Source: CAWCXF01 sp963799455
Lineage (GTDB): Bacteria > Pseudomonadota > Alphaproteobacteria > Rhodobacterales > Rhodobacteraceae
Reading direction: 5' to 3'
NCBI GenBank assembly: GCA_963799455.1
Contig: CAWCXF010000007.1
Coordinates: forward strand, 310,001 to 374,000
DNA: 64,000 nucleotides
Positions 59,932-64,000 of this stretch are shown one piece after another. Every line of letters begins with the position of its first letter. The first letter of the stretch is position 1. The position numbers and the translations under genes were made by a program. The notes below the pieces were generated by a model. It was not told the DNA's origin. It saw only the letters and a list, made by a program, of their open reading frames with translations, and made no database searches.

Positions 59932-61341
59932 TTAGGCGAGCACCCCATCTAGGGCACCACCGGTGCAGTACTGTTCCTCACCGAAGACGTCGCTGTCGAT
60001 CCCGTAGCCCTGTTGGAGCGCCACGAGCAGGCGGTTGTGGTCGCGGTTTCCGTTTTGGTTGCCCGGCTCGGCGTAGCGGCGATGACCACTTTGGAAGGCG
60101 CCGCCGGCGTTCCCAAAGAGCATAAAGGGCATGCGCGTGAGATAGTGGTGACCGTTGGCGTTCTCGCTGCCGAAGAGCACCGCCGTCGAGTCGAGGAGGT
60201 TGCCACCCTCGCCGTCCGGCGTCTCTTCGAGGCGCGTCAAGAGGTGGGCGATCTCACCGGAGTACCACCGGATCCGATTGTTCCACGTGCGCGTCTTCGC
60301 AGTTTTGTCCGGGTCCGCCGGGTCCACAGCCGGCTGATTGTACTGAACGGTCTCATGTCCGAGGCTGTGCCCCTGCGTGTTGTCGCCGAGCCAAGGGCAC
60401 TGAAACCAATAAGCGCCGGTGCTGTACTGAAGCGTCGCGACGCGGGTGAGGTCGCACTTGAAGGCGTTGACGATGAGCTCGATGTGCGCCCGCGAGATCG
60501 CCGGGGAGGCATCGTGCGCGGTGCTGTGTTCCCCTGGACGAGCGCCGGGTTCACACACGGGTGCGGCGCTTGCGATGCGTGTTTCAAGGTCATCAAGGAA
60601 CGCGAGGTGGCGGTCGAGGCGGTCTCGGTCCGCGACGCCCACGCGCTCGCGGATATGGCGGAACTGATCTTGGACGGCGTCGGCGACCCGCAGTCGACGC
60701 GCCGCTCGCTGCGCGACGGCGGAGGCGTCAGGATCGTAGTCCCCGAAGAGTCGGTCGAATGCCTGACGCGGATCGTCGATGGGCGAGATCGGATCCGAGG
60801 CGCCGCGGTACACCATACGTGTTCGCACTTCGCTGCCTCCGACGTTGGCGAGGACGCCGAGTTCAAGGCTCGTGAATCGCGTGTCGCCTTGAATCCGGCG
60901 GGCGATGGCTTGGTCCACGGAGATGCCGTTGGCCCAGCCCGCGCGCTCGCCGCCGCCGCCGGAAAACTCGCCGGTGTCGAGGAGCTTCGTTCCCGTGAGA
61001 AGGCCGCCCATGCCGGCTTGGTGCATCTCGCCCACGCTCTCTCGGGCGCACTGCATCTTGATCCCGTCTAGGATGAGCGAGCGGCTGCGGAAGCGCTCCA
61101 GGGGCTCAAGGGTAGTCCCTTCGAAGCTCGCGCCCGCGTCGGGGAAAAAGCTCGGCAGATGCACGCCGTTGCCTTTGAAAACGACGACGAAGCGACGAAT
61201 CTTTCCGTCGACCAAGCCGTCGGCGATGTCAGCGCGGGCACGGCTGCCGCGCATCGCGTCGAGGAAAGGAAGCGAGAGGAGCGCTCCGCCCGCGCCGCGA
61301 AGCATGGTGCGGCGATGAAGTACGTTCTTACTTTTGCTCAT
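59932..61341 (-). CDS. DUF1552 Tat-exported protein
   Basis: 469 residues. The twin-arginine signal HRRTMLRGAGGALLSLPFLD opens the protein. Then the DUF1552 landmarks: RFVVVFKGNGVHLPSFFPDA, LIDGIKM-type segment (ILDGIKMQCARESVGEMHQA), SVDQAIARRIQ and GNQNGNRDHNRLLVALQQGY. DUF1552 proteins are exported, probably esterase or amidohydrolase-like, and pair with DUF1592-family proteins in Planctomycetes and Myxococcota. The gene's ATG overlaps the stop of the DUF1592-type gene upstream (ATGA). Activity is not established for the family. Confidence 0.9.
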   Translation of the reverse strand: MSKSKNVLHRRTMLRGAGGALLSLPFLDAMRGSRARADIADGLVDGKIRRFVVVFKGNGVHLPSFFPDAGASFEGTTLEPLERFRSRSLILDGIKMQCARESVGEMHQAGMGGLLTGTKLLDTGEFSGGGGERAGWANGISVDQAIARRIQGDTRFTSLELGVLANVGGSEVRTRMVYRGASDPISPIDDPRQAFDRLFGDYDPDASAVAQRAARRLRVADAVQDQFRHIRERVGVADRDRLDRHLAFLDDLETRIASAAPVCEPGARPGEHSTAHDASPAISRAHIELIVNAFKCDLTRVATLQYSTGAYWFQCPWLGDNTQGHSLGHETVQYNQPAVDPADPDKTAKTRTWNNRIRWYSGEIAHLLTRLEETPDGEGGNLLDSTAVLFGSENANGHHYLTRMPFMLFGNAGGAFQSGHRRYAEPGNQNGNRDHNRLLVALQQGYGIDSDVFGEEQYCTGGALDGVLA

Positions 61342-62945
61342 GGACGAGCTCCTTCTGTAGCGCGGTAGAGGCGAAAACCGGGGGCGACGGCGATGGAGCG
61401 CATGAGCGCCCGGAAGTCACCGGCGGATTCTTCAAACGCAGCCCGGGAGTCATAGACGGTGCGTTCGTCGTGGACGTCGAGGGGTCTTCCAAGGGCGTAG
61501 CGAAGCCAGTGACCGGCCACACAGTCTCGCACCGCGCTTGAGTCCGCGAGCACCGCCGCGAAGTCTGCCGCGCCTTCGTATTCTCCCCCTACGTTGGCAT
61601 CGAGGACGGTGGCTGCAGAGTCGAGGGCGCGGCCTGTTGCGCTCTCTTCGACGTAGCGACCGGCGGCGTCAAAGTGACTGAAGAGAAACCCGATGGGGTT
61701 GAAGCGGCGGTGGCATCCGGCGCACTCGTCGGAGCTCGTGAGGGCGTCAAAGCGCTCTCGGCTTGTGCTGTCGGGGTCGACGGGTGGGGGCGAGAGGTCG
61801 ATGCCTTCGGGCGGCGCGGGAAGCTCCGTGCACAGAAGCGAGCGAAGAACATACACGCCGCGGTGAATGGGCGAAGCCTGGTCGCCGTAGGCGAGCTTCG
61901 CCATGAGGGCGGGATGGGTGAGCAAGCCGGCGTGTGTCGCGCCGTCGAACTCGTACGTCGCCAGGTCCCCGGCGGGGTCCAGCCCATACGCCTCCGCAAG
62001 GTCGGCGGTGAGCGGGTAGGAGGTGCTCGTCAGCATGGAGTCTAGACCGGCGTTGAAGCTCTCGAGGATGTACGCGTCGAGGCTACGGCGCCAGCTTGGG
62101 CCTGCCGCGGCGAAGAGCTCGTACCCCTCGCCCGTTTTGACAACACCATCGAGTCGTTCCAGGTCGAGCCACTGGGCGTGGAACGCGTTGAGCGTTCGTT
62201 CGAATCGCTCGTCTTCCATCAGCCGCTGCACCTGCGCGGCGAGAATGTCGTCGTCCTGCAGAGCGTCGCTTTCGGCCAGGTCGAGGAGCGTGTCGTCGGG
62301 GCCCGAATGCCAGAGGAAGAACGAAAGCCGCGAAGCGACGGTGTAGCTGTTCGCGTCGACGAGCTCTCCATCGCCGCTCTGGCCCTCTTCGAAGCGATAA
62401 AGGAACTGCGGCGAACGAAGAACCACTTCGAGCATCATCCGAAGGCCTTCCTCTCGCGTTTCTCCTGCATCGACGACGGCCATCAACATGTCCGACTCGG
62501 CGGCTGTGACTGGGCGCCGCATGGCGCGTCGAAAGAACGGAGCCAGCTCCGGAGCGTCGCAGTCCTCGCAGCCTAACGCCGCTCGCAGCGAGGGCGCGTC
62601 CATCTCCGCCACCAGCGTCTCCACCAGGATGCTCCGCTGCTCCTCAAGAAGCTCCGAGGCGATATGAGAATGGGCGTTGTTGACGAAAGTGTCCGTCCGG
62701 TTCTCCGCGGGCAAGGGAGTCGCCGGGACCACACCGAGGAGGTCTTCGATGGCATAGCGATACTGGGCGCTCGTCAGCAGCGCCGCGGGCGCCCAGGCGA
62801 CGTCCGGGGGGGCGTCCGCGCGAGGCTCCGTCACGGGACCTGGCCCTGAACCCGGCTCCACGCCGACGGCGCCGATCTCGCCCTGGCAGCCGATGAGCGA
62901 GAATAGGGCCAAAAGTGCCGAGAATCCCTGCCTGTTTGGATGCAT
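61338..62945 (-). CDS. DUF1592/DUF1588/DUF1585-family lipoprotein
   Basis: 535 residues, lipobox SLIGC after a clear signal. Domain order of the family is complete: LLTSAQYRYAIEDLLGVVPA (DUF1587-like start), FFRRAMRRPVTAAESDMLMA (DUF1595), SYTVASRLSFFLWHSGPDDT and NAFHAQWLDLERLDGVVKT (DUF1592), VLRSLLCTELPAPPEGIDLS with SDECAGCHRRFNPIGFLFSH (DUF1588, containing a CxxCH heme-type motif), and AVLADSSAVRDCVAGHWLRY (DUF1585). The CxxCH suggests a covalent heme. It is coupled to the DUF1552 gene, its usual partner. Role in the pair is unknown. Confidence 0.93.
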   Translation of the reverse strand: MHPNRQGFSALLALFSLIGCQGEIGAVGVEPGSGPGPVTEPRADAPPDVAWAPAALLTSAQYRYAIEDLLGVVPATPLPAENRTDTFVNNAHSHIASELLEEQRSILVETLVAEMDAPSLRAALGCEDCDAPELAPFFRRAMRRPVTAAESDMLMAVVDAGETREEGLRMMLEVVLRSPQFLYRFEEGQSGDGELVDANSYTVASRLSFFLWHSGPDDTLLDLAESDALQDDDILAAQVQRLMEDERFERTLNAFHAQWLDLERLDGVVKTGEGYELFAAAGPSWRRSLDAYILESFNAGLDSMLTSTSYPLTADLAEAYGLDPAGDLATYEFDGATHAGLLTHPALMAKLAYGDQASPIHRGVYVLRSLLCTELPAPPEGIDLSPPPVDPDSTSRERFDALTSSDECAGCHRRFNPIGFLFSHFDAAGRYVEESATGRALDSAATVLDANVGGEYEGAADFAAVLADSSAVRDCVAGHWLRYALGRPLDVHDERTVYDSRAAFEESAGDFRALMRSIAVAPGFRLYRATEGARP

Positions 62946-63037
62946 GCTTAGCAGCCTAGAGGGGCTGCGCAGGCGTCTCCATAACCCCGTTGGCGGAGTG
63001 CTTGGAATAGGCGCCCGCGGAGAATCATTGACTCACC

Positions 63038-63643
63038 ATGGTCGCTCTCTTCATCGTCTTTGCCGTCGGGACGCCGATGGTCGCGCTGACGCTTTCCTAT
63101 CTCGTGCTCTTCAAAGATGGCGCCAAGAAAACGGGGCGCTGGGGCGTTCGGCGCCACAAAGTGCACGTGGGCGCATCTCCTTACCGGGCCGGAGATTCCA
63201 CCAAGGAGCTGCCTCAAGGCGCTCCCCTCGCGTTGCGCATCGTCTGCTGGTTGACCGCGATGGGCGGCGTCGCGACCTGTGCGCTTCTCGCGCCGGGGGG
63301 ACTGCTGCTGGTCTTCGTGGTTGGAGACCAAGGGCACGCCGTGATCTGCCTGCTCGTTCTTTCGGTGAGTCTATCGGGCTTCGCGGCCGGCGAGAGCCTT
63401 GTTCGCGTGGCGCGCCAGGTCACGCGGCATGAAGCGGTGGGAGCCCACGCCTTTCGCAACCTCTACGTCCATCACGCCGCCGTGGCGCTCACGATGATCC
63501 TCGTCGACCTGGTGTCGGGTCGTCTTGAGGTCGCTGTCTTCAGCGTGGTGGTGTGCCTGGCGATGGTGTCGTTCATCATGGCGGTGCACAGCGCTGCGGA
63601 GGTTCGGGTGACGAGGGCCGGCGAACGCACCGAAAGCGCGTAG
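63038..63643 (+). CDS. Small four-helix membrane protein, paralogue of the 41.7-kb gene
   Basis: 201 residues from ATG 63038. Hydrophobic segments: LFIVFAVGTPMVALTLSYLV, ALRIVCWLTAMGGVATCALL, ICLLVLSVSLSGFAAGESLV and LTMILVDLVSGRLEVAVFSV with VVCLAMVSFIMAV. The 'LRIVCW.TAMGGVAT' and 'RHEAVGAHAFRNLYVHHAAV' segments match the protein at 41723-42304. The 20-kb spacing suggests gene duplication. Function unknown. It is divergent from the DUF1592 gene. Confidence 0.8.
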   Translation: MVALFIVFAVGTPMVALTLSYLVLFKDGAKKTGRWGVRRHKVHVGASPYRAGDSTKELPQGAPLALRIVCWLTAMGGVATCALLAPGGLLLVFVVGDQGHAVICLLVLSVSLSGFAAGESLVRVARQVTRHEAVGAHAFRNLYVHHAAVALTMILVDLVSGRLEVAVFSVVVCLAMVSFIMAVHSAAEVRVTRAGERTESA

Positions 63644-63907
63644 ACGACGCCAGGTGAGTGCTGGCCGATCTGCGCTTGGACCTCCAAGATCACTCAGAAA
63701 TCCGACAAACAGCGGTTTGACATGCAGGTGCGCATCCCAGAAGCCGCCGGCACGGTGCGAGGCGTGGTCCGCGGCTACCACATATTCGAGCTGAGGGGAC
63801 GAGCGAAGGCGGGTACTCCGGCCGCAACGCGGCCGTGGGGAGTTACGAGATGGACTCTAGACTCGCGATCGTGCTGTCCGAAGCACTTGGATTTGGTACG
63901 ATGAATC
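63644..63907. other. Intergenic region before the last partial gene
   Basis: 264 bases, no convincing gene; a short ATG-led frame at 63722 lacks protein-like character. Confidence 0.4.
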
Positions 63908-64000
63908 GTGTCGACGACCACACCCACCCTTGCGTTCGCGCACCATCGGAATCAGCTGATGGTCCTTGTGCACAGCCCGGAGCCGGTGGCGGATGCGGAC
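63908..64000 (+). CDS. Start of an unidentified gene (cut by window edge)
   Basis: From GTG 63908 the frame stays open to the end of the window: VSTTTPTLAFAHHRNQLMVL, then VHSPEPVADAD. Composition is protein-like and there is no stop in 31 codons, but the product cannot be identified and the start is unproven. No clear ribosome site is visible. Confidence 0.35.
   Translation, partial: MSTTTPTLAFAHHRNQLMVLVHSPEPVADAD

Noticed and set aside
1..64000. tRNA, rRNA, CRISPR arrays and intact insertion sequences
   Set aside because: None recognised by eye on either strand; a covariance-model search could still find a tRNA or small RNA.

Overview
The window is high-GC bacterial DNA that reads as Myxococcota, most likely Polyangia. 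Evidence: many secreted lipoproteins with Asp/Ala/Gly-rich spacers (DAG-type repeats) after the lipobox; MYXO-CTERM tails (Cys motif, hydrophobic stretch, RRRR); a transmembrane Ser/Thr kinase with an HRDVSPHN catalytic loop; DUF2330, DUF1552 and DUF1592-family proteins; two TIGR02265/DUF2378-like proteins; RCC1-like lipoproteins and Cys-rich surface proteins. I found no rRNA, tRNA, CRISPR array or intact mobile element. The only mobile-element trace is a decayed group II intron reverse transcriptase near 47.3-47.8 kb.

Layout. 0-11.6 kb: lipA, an amidase fused in frame to a lipoprotein, an Ig-like lipoprotein, a DUF2330 MYXO-CTERM protein, a gamma-glutamylcyclotransferase-like enzyme and a coiled-coil lipoprotein pair. 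11.9-14.9 kb: a three-gene minus-strand lipoprotein cassette whose members resemble fungal wall-associated families (Tos1-like, thaumatin-like, Asl1/GH128-like); this is the most interesting region. 15-26 kb: assorted lipoproteins, a HEAT protein, a GIDE-domain protein, a GT87-like membrane protein and an RCC1-like lipoprotein. 26.5-31.4 kb: two unrecognised plus-strand genes facing a HEAT/unknown minus-strand pair. 31.5-37.1 kb: secreted Asp-rich and Cys-rich lipoproteins, two of which share a 43-base upstream element. 37.2-41.6 kb: an outer-membrane-type protein with a Pro-Glu linker, an ECF sigma factor and its partner, then a MoxR ATPase without an obvious vWA partner. 41.7-46.8 kb: a small membrane protein with a broken third copy nearby, a pectate-lyase-like Tat lipoprotein and a Tudor-like lipoprotein. 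48-54.6 kb: a Cys-repeat zinc protease and a compact HEAT/SUKH/unknown operon. 54.6-62.9 kb: a winged-helix regulator divergent from a Ser/Thr kinase, an RCC1-TPR pair and a DUF1592-DUF1552 pair. The window ends with a paralogue of the small membrane protein and a partial gene.

Themes. Most products are exported, so this is largely a cell-envelope and surface region, and several genes could serve degradation or binding of eukaryotic polysaccharide (beta-glucan cassette, pectate-lyase-like protein, zinc protease). At least seven genes are interrupted by apparent single-base frameshifts, some at homopolymers. This could be assembly error, real decay or phase variation, and it affects how several annotations should be read.
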